Assembly (NCBI GenBank): GCA_032718475.1
Contig: JAUCBJ010008109.1
Span: forward strand, 62,001-126,000
Origin: Nemertoderma westbladi
Lineage: Eukaryota > Xenacoelomorpha > Nemertodermatida > Nemertodermatidae
Direction of reading: 5' to 3'
Length of the DNA: 64,000 nucleotides
Within the stretch, counting starts at the first letter, position 1, and each line of letters starts with the position of its first letter. A program made the position numbers and the translations under genes. This document shows, piece after piece, positions 28,701 through 41,628 of the stretch. The notes under the pieces are model-generated. The model had not been told where the DNA came from, ran no database searches, and was given only the letters and a program-made list of their open reading frames with translations.

Positions 28701-31700
28701 TCACAGTTACAATGGATGTAAAACAAAGGGATGGATAGACTCACAGTTACAATGGATGTTAAACAAAGGGATGGATAGACTCACAGTTACAATGGATGTT
28801 AAACAAAGGGATGGACACATAGTTACAATGGATGTAAAACAAAGGGATGGATAGACTCACAGTTACAATGGATGTTAAACAAAGGGATGGACTCACAGTT
28901 ACAATGGATGTTAAACAAAGGGATGGACTCACAGTTACAATGGATGTAAAACAAAGGGATGGACTCACAGTTACAATGGATGTAAAACAAAGGGATGGAC
29001 TAATAGTTACAATGGATGTAAAACAAAGGGATGGATAGACTCACAGTTACAATGGATGTTAAACAAAGGGATGGATAGACTCACAGTTACAATGGATGTT
29101 AAACAAAGGGATGGACTCACAGTTACAATGGATGTTAAACAAAGGGATGGACACACAGTTACAATGGATGTAAAACAAAGGGATGGATAGACTCATAGTT
29201 ACAATGGATGTAAAACAAAGGGATGGACTCACAGTTACAATGGATGTAAAACAAAGGGATGGACTCACAGTTACAATGGAGTGGATGTTAAACAAAGGGA
29301 TAGACTCACAGTTACAATGGAGTGGATGTTAAACAAAGGGATGGACTCACAGTTACAATGGATGTAAAACAAAGGGATAGACTCATAGTTACAATGGATG
29401 TAAAACAAAGGGATGGACTCACAGTTACAATGGATGTAAAACAAAGGGATGGACTCATAGTTACAATGGATGTAAAACAAAGGGATGGATAGACTCACAG
29501 TTACAATGGATGTTAAACAAAGGGATGGATAGACTCATAGTTACAATGGATGTTAAACAAAGGGATGGACTCACAGTTACAATGGATGTTAAACAAAGGG
29601 ATGGACTCACAGTTACAATGGAGTGGATGTTAAACAAAGGGATAGACTCACAGTTACAATGGATGTTAAACAAAGGGATGGACTCACAGTTACAATGGAT
29701 GTAAAACAAAGGGATGGACTCATAGTTACAATGGATGTAAAACAAAGGGATGGATAGACTCACAGTTACAATGGATGTTAAACAAAGGGATGGATAGACT
29801 CATAGTTACAATGGATGTTAAACAAAGGGATGGACTCACAGTTACAATGGATGTTAAACAAAGGGATGGACTCACAGTTACAATGGAGTGGATGTTAAAC
29901 AAAGGGATGGACTCACAGTTACAATGGATGTAAAACAAAGGGATGGACTCACAGTTACAATGGATGTTAAACAAAGGGATGGACTCACAGTTACAATGGA
30001 TGTAAAACAAAGGGATGGACTCACAGTTACAATGGAGTGGATGTTAAACAAAGGGATGGACTCACAGTTACAATGGATGTAAAACAAAGGGATGGACTCA
30101 CAGTTACAATGGATGTAAAACAAAGGGATGGACTCACAGTTACAATGGATGTAAAACAAAGGGATGGACTCACAGTTACAATGGATGTAAAACAAAGGGA
30201 TGGACTCACAGTTACAATGGATGTTAAACAAAGGGATGGACTCACAGTTACAATGGATGTAAAACAAAGGGATGGACTCACAGTTACAATGGAGTGGATG
30301 TTAAACAAAGGGATGGACTCACAGTTACAATGGATGTAAAACAAAGGGATGGACTCACAGTTACAATGGATGTAAAACAAAGGGATGGACTCACAGTTAC
30401 AATGGAGTGGATGTTAAACAAAGGGATGGACTCACAGTTACAATGGATGTAAAACAAAGGGATGGACTCACAGTTACACTGGATGTTAAACAAAGGGATG
30501 GACTCACAGTTACAATGGAGTGGATGTTAAACAAAGGGATAGACTCACAGTTACAATGGATGTTAAACAAAGGGATGGACTCACAGTTACAATGGATGTT
30601 AAACAAAGGGATGGACTCACAGTTACAATGGATGTTAAACAAAGGGATGGACTCACAGTTACAATGGATGTAAAACAAAGGGATGGACTCACAGTTACAA
30701 TGGATGTAAAACAAAGGGATGGACTCACAGTTACAATGGATGTTAAACAAAGGGATGGACTCACAGTTACAATGGATGTAAAACAAAGGGATGGACTCAC
30801 AGTTACAATGGATGTAAAACAAAGGGATGGACTCACAGTTACAATGGATGTTAAACAAAGGGATGGACTCACAGTTACAATGGATGTTAAACAAAGGGAT
30901 GGACTCACAGTTACAATGGATGTAAAACAAAGGGATGGACTCACAGTTACAATGGATGTAAAACAAAGGGATGGACTCACAGTTACAATGGATGTTAAAC
31001 AAAGGGATGGACTCACAGTTACAATGGATGTAAAACAAAGGGATGGACTCACAGTTACAATGGATGTTAAACAAAGGGATGGACTCACAGTTACAATGGA
31101 TGTTAAACAAAGGGATGGACTCACAGTTACAATGGATGTTAAACAAAGGGATGGACTCACAGTTACAATGGATGTAAAACAAAGGGATGGACTCACAGTT
31201 ACAATGGATGTTAAACAAAGGGATGGACTCACAGTTACAATGGATGTAAAACAAAGGGATGGACTCACAGTTACAATGGATGTAAAACAAAGGGATGGAC
31301 TCACAGTTACAATGGATGTTAAACAAAGGGATGGACTCACAGTTACAATGGAGTGGATGTTAAACAAAGGGATGGACTCACAGTTACAATGGATGTTAAA
31401 CAAAGGGATGGACTCACAGTTACAATGGAGTGGATGTTAAACAAAGGGATGGACTCACAGTTACAATGGATGTAAAACAAAGGGATGGACTCACAGTTAC
31501 AATGGATGTTAAACAAAGGGATGGACTCACAGTTACAATGGATGTAAAACAAAGGGATGGACTCACAGTTACAATGGATGTTAAACAAAGGGATGGACTC
31601 ATAGTTACAATGGATGTAAAACAAAGGGATGGATAGACTCACAGTTACAATGGATGTTAAACAAAGGGATGGACTCACAGTTACAATGGATGTTAAACAA

Positions 31701-34700
31701 AGGGATGGACTCATAGTTACAATGGATGTAAAACAAAGGGATGGACTCACAGTTACAATGGATGTAAAACAAAGGGATGGATAGACTCACAGTTACAATG
31801 GATGTTAAACAAAGGGATGGACTCACAGTTACAATGGATGTTAAACAAAGGGATGGACTCATAGTTACAATGGATGTAAAACAAAGGGATGGATAGACTC
31901 ACAGTTACAATGGATGTTAAACAAAGGGATGGACTCACAGTTACAATGGATGTTAAACAAAGGGATGGACTCACAGTTACAATGGATGTTAAACAAAGGG
32001 ATGGACTCACAGTTACAATGGATGTTAAACAAAGGGATGGATAGACTCACAGTTACAATGGATGTTAAACAAAGGGATGGACTCACAGTTACAATGGATG
32101 TTAAACAAAGGGATGGACTCATAGTTACAATGGATGTTAAACAAAGGGATGGACTCACAGTTACAATGGATGTTAAACAAAGGGATGGATAGACTCACAG
32201 TTACAATGGATGTTAAACAAAGGGATGGACTCACAGTTACAATGGATGTAAAACAAAGGGATGGACTCACAGTTACAATGGATGTAAAACAAAGGGATGG
32301 ATAGACTCACAGTTACAATGGATGTTAAACAAAGGGATGGACTCATAGTTACAATGGATGTTAAACAAAGGGATGGACTCACAGTTACAATGGATGTTAA
32401 ACAAAGGGATGGATAGACTCACAGTTACAATGGATGTTAAACAAAGGGATGGACTCATAGTTACAATGGATGTAAAACAAAGGGATGGACTCACAGTTAC
32501 AATGGATGTAAAACAAAGGGATGGATAGACTCACAGTTACAATGGATGTTAAACAAAGGGATGGACTCACAGTTACAATGGATGTTAAACAAAGGGATGG
32601 ACTCACAGTTACAATGGATGTAAAACAAAGGGATGGATAGACTCACAGTTACAATGGATGTTAAACAAAGGGATGGACTCACAGTTACAATGGATGTTAA
32701 ACAAAGGGATGGACTCATAGTTACAATGGATGTAAAACAAAGGGATGGATAGACTCACAGTTACAATGGATGTTAAACAAAGGGATGGACTCACAGTTAC
32801 AATGGATGTTAAACAAAGGGATGGACTCACAGTTACAATGGATGTTAAACAAAGGGATGGACTCACAGTTACAATGGATGTTAAACAAAGGGATGGACTC
32901 ATAGTTACAATGGATGTAAAACAAAGGGATGGATAGACTCACAGTTACAATGGATGTTAAACAAAGGGATGGACTCACAGTTACAATGGATGTTAAACAA
33001 AGGGATGGACTCACAGTTACAATGGATGTAAAACAAAGGGATGGATAGACTCATAGTTACAATGGATGTTAAACAAAGGGATGGACTCACAGTTACAATG
33101 GATGTTAAACAAAGGGATGGACTCACAGTTACAATGGATGTTAAACAAAGGGATGGATAGACTCATAGTTACAATGGATGTAAAACAAAGGGATGGATAG
33201 ACTCACAGTTACAATGGAGTGGATGTTAAACAAAGGGATGGACTCACAGTTACAATGGAGTGGATGTTAAACAAAGGGATGGATAGACTCACAGTTACAA
33301 TGGATGTTAAACAAAGGGATGGACTCACAGTTACAATGGATGTTAAACAAAGGGATGGACTCACAGTTACAATGGATGTAAAACAAAGGGATGGACTCAC
33401 AGTTACAATGGATGTTAAACAAAGGGATGGACTCACAGTTACAATGGATGTAAAACAAAGGGATGGACTCACAGTTACAATGGATGTTAAACAAAGGGAT
33501 GGACTCACAGTTACAATGGATGTAAAACAAAGGGATGGATAGACTCACAGTTACAATGGATGTTAAACAAAGGGATGGACTCACAGTTACAATGGATGTT
33601 AAACAAAGGGATGGACTCACAGTTACAATGGATGTAAAACAAAGGGATGGATAGACTCACAGTTACAATGGATGTTAAACAAAGGGATGGACTCACAGTT
33701 ACAATGGATGTTAAACAAAGGGATGGATAGACTCATAGTTACAATGGATGTAAAACAAAGGGATGGATAGACTCACAGTTACAATGGATGTTAAACAAAG
33801 GGATGGACTCACAGTTACAATGGATGTTAAACAAAGGGATGGACTCATAGTTACAATGGATGTAAAACAAAGGGATGGATGGACTCACAGTTACAATGGA
33901 TGTAAAACAAAGGGATGGACTCACAGTTACAATGGATGTTAAACAAAGGGATGGACTCACAGTTACAATGGATGTTAAACAAAGGGATGGACTCACAGTT
34001 ACAATGGATGTAAAACAAAGGGATGGACTCACAGTTACAATGGATGTTAAACAAAGGGATGGACTCATAGTTACAATGGATGTAAAACAAAGGGATGGAT
34101 AGACTCATAGTTACAATGGATGTTAAACAAAGGGATGGATGGACTCACAGTTACAATGGATGTTAAACAAAGGGATGGACTCACAGTTACAATGGATGTT
34201 AAACAAAGGGATGGATAGACTCATAGTTACAATGGATGTTAAACAAAGGGATGGACTCACAGTTACAATGGATGTAAAACAAAGGGATGGACTCATAGTT
34301 ACAATGGATGTTAAACAAAGGGATGGATAGACTCATAGTTACAATGGATGTTAAACAAAGGGATGGACTCACAGTTACAATGGATGTAAAACAAAGGGAT
34401 GGACTCACAGTTACAATGGATGTTAAACAAAGGGATGGACTCCCAGTTACAATGGATGTTAAACAAAGGGATGGACTCACAGTTACAATGGATGTTAAAC
34501 AAAGGGATGGATAGACTCATAGTTACAATGGATGTAAAACAAAGGGATGGATAGACTCACAGTTACAATGGATGTTAAACAAAGGGATGGACTCACAGTT
34601 ACATTGCATGTAAAACAAAGGGATGGATAGACTCACAGTTACAATGGATGTTAAACAAAGGGATAGACTCACAGTTACAATGGAGTGGATGTTAAACAAA

Positions 34701-36741
34701 GGGATGGACTCACAGTTACAATGGATGTTAAACAAAGGGATGGACTCATAGTTACAATGGATGTAAAACAAAGGGATGGATAGACTCACAGTTACAATGG
34801 ATGTTAAACAAAGGGATGGACTCACAGTTACAATGGATGTTAAACAAAGGGATGGATAGACTCATAGTTACAATGGATGTAAAACAAAGGGATGGATAGA
34901 CTCATAGTTACAATGGATGTAAAACAAAGGGATGGATAGACTCACAGTTACAATGGAGTGGATGTTAAACAAAGGGATGGACTCACAGTTACAATGGATG
35001 TTAAACAAAGGGATGGACTCATAGTTACAATGGATGTTAAACAAAGGGATGGACTCACAGTTACAATGGATGTTAAACAAAGGGATGGACTCACAGTTAC
35101 AATGGAGTGGATGTTAAACAAAGGGATGGACTCACAGTTACAATGGAGTGGATGTTAAACAAAGGGATGGACTCACAGTTACAATGGATGTAAAACAAAG
35201 GGATGGACTCACAGTTACAATGGATGTTAAACAAAGGGATGGACTCATAGTTACAATGGATGTAAAACAAAGGGATGGACTCACAGTTACAATGGATGTT
35301 AAACAAAGGGATGGACTCACAGTTACAATGGATGTAAAACAAAGGGATGGACTCACAGTTACAATGGATGTTAAACAAAGGGATGGACTCACAGTTACAA
35401 TGGATGTTAAACAAAGGGATGGACTCACAGTTACAATGGATGTAAAACAAAGGGATAGACTCACAGTTACAATGGATGTAAAACAAAGGGATGGACTCAC
35501 AGTTACAATGGATGTAAAACAAAGGGATGGACTCACAGTTACAATGGATGTAAAACAAAGGGATGGACTCACAGTTACAATGGATGTAAAACAAAGGGAT
35601 GGACTCACAGTTACAATGGATGTTAAACAAAGGGATGGATAGACTCATAGTTACAATGGATGTAAAACAAAGGGATGGACTCACAGTTACAATGGATGTT
35701 AAACAAAGGGATGGACTCACAGTTACAATGGATGTAAAACAAAGGGATGGACTCACAGTTACAATGGAGTGGATGTTAAACAAAGGGATGGACTCACAGT
35801 TACAATGGATGTTAAACAAAGGGATGGATAGACTCACAGTTACAATGGATGTTAAACAAAGGGATGGATAGACTCACAGTTACAATGGATGTTAAACAAA
35901 GGGATGGATAGACTCACAGTTACAATGGATGTAAAACAAAGGGATGGATAGACTCATAGTTACAATGGATGTAAAACAAAGGGATGGATAGACTCATAGT
36001 TACAATGGATGTTAAACAAAGGGATGGACAGACTCACAGTTACAATGGATGTTAAACAAAGGGATGGACTCACAGTTACAATGGATGTTAAACAAAGGGA
36101 TGGATAGACTCACAGTTACAATGGATGTAAAACAAAGGGATGGATAGACTCATAGTTACAATGGATGTAAAACAAAGGGATGGATAGACTCATAGTTACA
36201 ATGGATGTTAAACAAAGGGATGGACAGACTCACAGTTACAATGGATGTTAAACAAAGGGATGGACTCACAGTTACAATGGATGTTAAACAAAGGGATGGA
36301 CTCATAGTTACAATGGATGTTAAACAAAGGGATGGACTCACAGTTACAATGGATGTTAAACAAAGGGATGGACTCACAGTTACAATGGAGTGGATGTTAA
36401 ACAAAGGGATGGACTCACAGTTACAATGGATGTAAAACAAAGGGATGGACTCACAGTTACAATGGAGTGGATGTTAAACAAAGGGATGGACTCACAGTTA
36501 CAATGGATGTAAAACAAAGGGATGGACTCACAGTTACAATGGAGTGGATGTTAAACAAAGGGATGGACTCACAGTTACAATGGATGTAAAACAAAGGGAT
36601 GGATAGACTCACAGTTACAATGGATGTAAAACAAAGGGATGGACTCACAGTTACAATGGAGTGGATGTTAAACAAAGGGATGGACTCACAGTTACAATGG
36701 ATGTAAAACAAAGGGATGGATAGACTCACAGTTACAATGGA

Positions 36742-39000
36742 GTGGATGTTAAACAAAGGGATGGACTCACAGTTACAATGGATGTAAAACAAAGGGATGG
36801 ACTCACAGTTACAATTTATGTTAAACAAATGGATGGACTCACAGTTATAATGGATGTTAAACAAAGGGATGGACTCACAGTTACAATGGATGTAAAACAA
36901 AGGGATGGACTCACAGTTACAATTTATGTTAAACAAATGGATGGACTCACAGTTACAATGGATGTAAAACAAAGGGATGGACTCACAGTTACAATGGATG
37001 TAAAACAAAGGGATGGATAGACTCACAGTTACAATGGAGTGGATGTTAAACAAAGGGATGGACTCACAGTTACAATGGATGTAAAACAAAGGGATGGACT
37101 CACAGTTACAATTTATGTTAAACAAATGGATGGACTCACAGTTACAATGGATGTAAAACAAAGGGATGGACTCACAGTTACAATGGATGTAAAACAAAGG
37201 GATGGACTCACAGTTACAATTTATGTTAAACAAATGGATGGACTCACAGTTACAATGGATGTAAAACAAAGGGATGGACTCACAGTTACAATGGATGTAA
37301 AACAAAGGGATGGATAGACTCACAGTTACAATGGAGTGGATGTTAAACAAAGGGATGGACTCACAGTTACAATGGATGTTAAACAAAGGGATGGACTCAC
37401 AGTTACAATGGAGTGGATGTTAAACAAAGGGATGGACTCACAGTTACAATGGATGTAAAACAAAGGGATGGACTCACAGTTACAATGGATGTTAAACAAA
37501 GGGATGGACTCACAGTTACAATGGATGTAAAACAAAGGGATGGACTCACAGTTACAATGGATGTAAAACAAAGGGATGGATAGACTCATAGTTACAATGG
37601 ATGTTAAACAAAGGGATGGACTCACAGTTACAATGGATGTTAAACAAAGGGATGGACTCACAGTTACAATGGATGTTAAACAAAGGGATGGATAGACTCA
37701 TAGTTACAATGGATGTAAAACAAAGGGATGGACTCACAGTTACAATGGATGTAAAACAAAGGGATGGATAGACTCATAGTTACAATGGATGTTAAACAAA
37801 GGGATAGACTCATAGTTACAATGGATGTTAAACAAAGGGATGGACTCACAGTTACAATGGATGTTAAACAAAGGGATGGACTCACAGTTACAATGGATGT
37901 TAAACAAAGGGATGGATAGACTCATAGTTACAATGGATGTAAAACAAAGGGATGGACTCACAGTTACAATGGATGTTAAACAAAGGGATGGACTCACAGT
38001 TACAATGGAGTGGATGTTAAACAAAGGGATGGACTCACAGTTACAATGGATGTAAAACAAAGGGATGGATAGACTCATAGTTACAATGGATGTAAAACAA
38101 AGGGATGGATAGACTCATAGTTACAATGGATGTTAAACAAAGGGATGGACTCACAGTTACAATGGATGTTAAACAAAGGGATGGACTCATAGTTACAATG
38201 GATGTTAAACAAAGGGATGGACTCACAGTTACAATGGATGTTAAACAAAGGGATGGACTCACAGTTACAATGGAGTGGATGTTAAACAAAGGGATGGACT
38301 CACAGTTACAATGGATGTAAAACAAAGGGATGGATAGACTCATAGTTACAATGGATGTTAAACAAAGGGATGGACTCACAGTTACAATGGATGTAAAACA
38401 AAGGGATGGACTCATAGTTACAATGGATGTTAAACAAAGGGATGGACTCACAGTTACAATGGATGTAAAACAAAGGGATGGACTCATAGTTACAATGGAT
38501 GTTAAACAAAGGGATGGACTCACAGTTACAATGGATGTAAAACAAAGGGATGGATAGACTCACAGTTACAATGGAGTGGATGTTAAACAAAGGGATGGAC
38601 TCACAGTTACAATGGATGTAAAACAAAGGGATGGACTCACAGTTACAATTTATGTTAAACAAATGGATGGACTCACAGTTATAATGGATGTTAAACAAAG
38701 GGATGGACTCACAGTTACAATGGATGTAAAACAAAGGGATGGACTCACAGTTACAATTTATGTTAAACAAATGGATGGACTCACAGTTACAATGGATGTA
38801 AAACAAAGGGATGGACTCACAGTTACAATGGATGTAAAACAAAGGGATGGATAGACTCACAGTTACAATGGAGTGGATGTTAAACAAAGGGATGGACTCA
38901 CAGTTACAATGGATGTAAAACAAAGGGATGGACTCACAGTTACAATTTATGTTAAACAAATGGATGGACTCACAGTTACAATGGATGTTAAACAAAGGGA
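36742..39000. repeat. Subdomain with ACAATTTATG / AAACAAATGG variant units
   Basis: A doubly changed unit (ACAATTTATG in place of ACAATGGATG, followed by AAACAAATGG in place of AAACAAAGGG) occurs only here. The block at 36742-37020 recurs at 37039 (shift 297 bp) and again at 38576 (shift 1,834 bp). It is the last clear higher-order family before the exon-side edge. Confidence 0.75.
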
Positions 39001-39866
39001 TGGACTCACAGTTACAATGGATGTTAAACAAAGGGATGGATAGACTCACAGTTACAATGGAGTGGATGTTAAACAAAGGGATGGACTCACAGTTACAATG
39101 GATGTAAAACAAAGGGATGGACTCACAGTTACAATGGATGTAAAACAAAGGGATGGACTCACAGTTACAATGGATGTAAAACAAAGGGATGGACTCACAG
39201 TTACAATGGATGTTAAACAAAGGGATGGACTCACAGTTACAATAGATTGCATGTTAAACAAAGGGATGGACTCACAGTTACAATGGATGTTAAACAAAGG
39301 GTGGATGGACTCACAGTTACAATGGATGTAAAACAAAGGGATAGACTCACAGTTACAATGGATGTTAAACAAAGGGATGGACTCACAGTTATAATGGATG
39401 TTAAACAAAGGGATGGACTCACAGTTACAATGGATGTAAAACAAAGGGATGGACTCACAGTTACAATGGATGTAAAACAAAGGGATGGACTCACAGTTAC
39501 AATGGATGTAAAACAAAGGGATGGACTCACAGTTACAATGGCATGTAAAACAAAGGGATGGATAGACTCACAGTTACAATGGATGTTAAACAAAGGGATG
39601 GACTCACAGTTACAATGGATGTTAAACAAAGGGATGGACTCACAGTTACAATGTTGCATGTTAAACAAAGGGATGGACTCACAGTTACAATGGATGTAAA
39701 ACAAAGGGATGGACTCACAGTTACAATGGATGTTAAACAAAGGGATGGACTCACAGTTACAATGGATGTAAAACAAAGGGATGGACTCACAGTTACAATG
39801 ATTGCATGTTAAACAAAGGGATGGACTCACAGTTACAATGGATGTTAAACAAAGGGATGGACTCAC

Positions 39867-40040
39867 AGTTACACGAGGGCAAACCGAACTGGGTGCAATC
39901 GCGTTCCTCCTTATTGTCTCCAACGCAATTATTTTCCGATTGATTTCCGCCCGTCACACAAACCCGCCGGCGACTTTGGTAACTAAGTTTGCCACACGTT
40001 GTGTTGCACGGGCCCCAATCCCACCACTCGGTCCACGAAC
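39867..40040 (-). CDS. TSP1 domain exon (most 3' in window); donor lies in the satellite
   Basis: The exon encodes one thrombospondin type-1 repeat of 58 codons, phase 1 at both ends. The acceptor is CTCGGCAG^GT. The domain opens with GSWTEWWDWGPC, followed by CNTTCG, RRRVC, NNC, RDC and PSC, which gives the six cysteines of a TSP1 fold. WTEWWDW is a C-mannosylation-type ladder. CNTTCG fits the O-fucosylation consensus and also contains an N-glycosylation sequon. The last Cys codon plus AAC T is followed by the donor GTGAGT. That donor keeps the sixth cysteine and the phase-1 rule of the neighbouring exons. A GTAACT donor six bases earlier would also be phase 1 but would lose that cysteine. 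The last seven exon bases (39867-39873) coincide with the first 36-bp satellite unit. Confidence 0.9.
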
Positions 40041-41628
40041 CTGCCGAGTTACATTATTATTTCATTTAGTTTTATGTCAATCAATTGGTAACGATTCCTG
40101 CTCGCTCTCCACAATTTAATAGTTTTAATACTTTTAGTTTTAATTGTTTTAAAATAAAGTTGGACAAGTTCTACTAGATCTAAATTATACAGCTGGATTT
40201 ATAGTATTATTATATAATATGGCAGTGATTTTCTTTTTCTCCGTATAATTTTACATGAGGAATTTTTTTAGACTCTAAATTAATTTTCATGCCCCTTTTT
40301 ATTCAAACTGTCAGGCTGAGGATTTCTGGACTTCCTGATAGTCGATTTCTAAATTATTAAATTTAGTGAGTAAGGAAAGGAACAGGTTTCAGCGGTAGTC
40401 TTTTTTTATTTACACCAGTTTGGTAGTGCTTGATACCGAAACGTAAATCATGAAATAAAACGAAGTAATAAAGTAAAAAGGACATTACAAAAGTTATACC
40501 CATTTAATTGAATTGCTATACACTAGTGTTACATAAATCGATACAAACTTGTTGCTATAATAAATTTTATTCTCTGCTAAATCTATTTATTCTGTAAAAA
40601 ATGATTTTTTTTAAATGGGTCACCAAACCGAACCTACTGTTTGGAAATTAACAGGTAGGAAACGGCGTTATCTGATACAACTACACTGTGTGTGCCAACA
40701 GCCAGTGATTGTGTGTCGAGATTGCACTGTCCTCGGGGACTGACAGTTTCTGCTACCGGTACCGGTGGTATGGGAGAGCCAGGCCATGGGAGAGCGCTGT
40801 CCTGAGATTCACCTTTAACATGTAGGCCTACAACTACAGTACAACCTAATCGATAAACCGCCATCTCTTCATAACCCGTACGAAAATCGCCCGAGGCATT
40901 GCGTTACCGTTAACTAAATACGTTATCGTTAGTTTCAAGTTGTCCCCTTGGACGTCAACTCCAACTGATGTTGTTTGACAGTTTCCGAATGCGTAAACCC
41001 AAATAATTACAACGCGAGCGAACGAATAACCATTAATTGACAAGGTGAGATTTGTGGTGCGTAGCGTCCATACTTACACCAACTATCAACTATCATCAGC
41101 GTATACCGATGCACCTAGCAGACCGTGTACCGTACCAGAGTGTACCAGAGTGTTCAAACCAAAATTAATCCGATGTACAGTAATTGTAATTTAACCTAAA
41201 AACGTAATTATTATTCTGCTGTTTATGTGTTTGCTTCTTTTTATTTGTGTATATTTTTTTGTCCTCTGTCTCCCAACCTTTAGGTCATGAGTTCGAGCCC
41301 TAGTAAAGGAATACCAGTTTTCGTCTAGTTGTTAACTCTTAATGAATTATGAGTTCTGAGAATTTGTGAATTATGAGGGAAAATAATAGTGAGAGTATTC
41401 GATGTAGGGAGTTAGTCTGTGGCGTCCTGTCCGCCTTACAGGTAACAGCCAAGATAATTCTTTGTCAATGTTTCTTAATTCACATTCACGGATAAATTTA
41501 CCTTTATTTTCAAGTATCAGAAAGTTTTCTATAAATACAAACCGGCAGTACTAAATACTTTCAGTTTGGTTTTAGCCATTTAGTCATCTTATATGCCTAA
41601 ACTATTAAACCTTTAAAAAATTATTTAC
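40041..41628 (-). other. Intron between TSP1 exons, AT-rich
   Basis: This 1,588-bp intron has donor GTAAAT at 41628 and an acceptor ending CGGCAG at 40041. Apart from a SINE-like remnant near 41260-41345, I see only AT-rich unique sequence and a small direct repeat (GTACCAGAGTGT-type) near 41130-41155. Short open frames at 40634-40864 and 40846-41043 show no recognisable domain. Confidence 0.7.
41260..41345 (+). mobile_element. tRNA-derived SINE remnant
   Basis: A B-box-like stretch, GAGTTCGAGCCC, at about 41288-41300 is followed by ACCAGTTTTCGTCTAG. The same order (B box, then CAGTTTTCGT) is seen in the better preserved element at 49475-49560. The A box is not convincing, so this is probably a decayed copy of the same family. 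Confidence 0.45.

Larger units (their letters stand above)
15470..39060. repeat. Right domain of the 36-bp array, rich in 40-bp and GGAGTGG units
   Basis: To the right of about 15.5 kb the 40-bp unit GATGGATAGACTC and, from 16876 on, the 41-bp unit GGAGTGGATG are frequent. Further left they are scattered, and the ATAGATTGCATG 41-bp unit dominates there. ATAGATTGCATG is last seen near 26050 and then only at the far right edge (39241). The array therefore has two compositionally distinct halves. The boundary is gradual, so the limits are approximate. Confidence 0.75.
1..39873. repeat. 36-bp satellite array (about 40 kb, open at left edge)
   Basis: A head-to-tail array of a 36-bp unit fills this interval without a break. 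On the + strand a unit starts ATGGATGTAAAACAAAG and ends ACTCACAGTTACA; read in frame it gives MDVKQRDGLTVT. The length divided by a mean unit slightly above 36 bp gives roughly 1,090 units (not counted one by one). Common variants are GTTAAAC for GTAAAAC, TAAAATAAAG (a stop in the + frame), and three length variants: GATGGATAGACTC (40 bp), ATAGATTGCATG (41 bp) and GGAGTGGATG (41 bp). The length variants shift the reading frame irregularly in every frame. The array is therefore read as non-coding satellite DNA. Relative to the adjacent gene it lies in the intron downstream of the exon at 39867-40040. Confidence 0.97.

Noticed and set aside
1-39873. Very long open frames (up to about 800 codons) on both strands in the 36-bp array as genes for repetitive proteins
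   Set aside because: They arise because the unit is 36 bp and has few stops. Frame-shifting 40- and 41-bp units and TAAAATAAAG stops break every frame irregularly, and complementary frames are open at the same time.
1-39873. CRISPR array
   Set aside because: There are no spacers. The whole unit repeats head to tail in a eukaryotic intron.
39873-40040. Alternative donor GTAACT for the last TSP1 exon
   Set aside because: It is also phase 1 but removes the sixth TSP1 cysteine and is a weaker match than GTGAGT six bases later.
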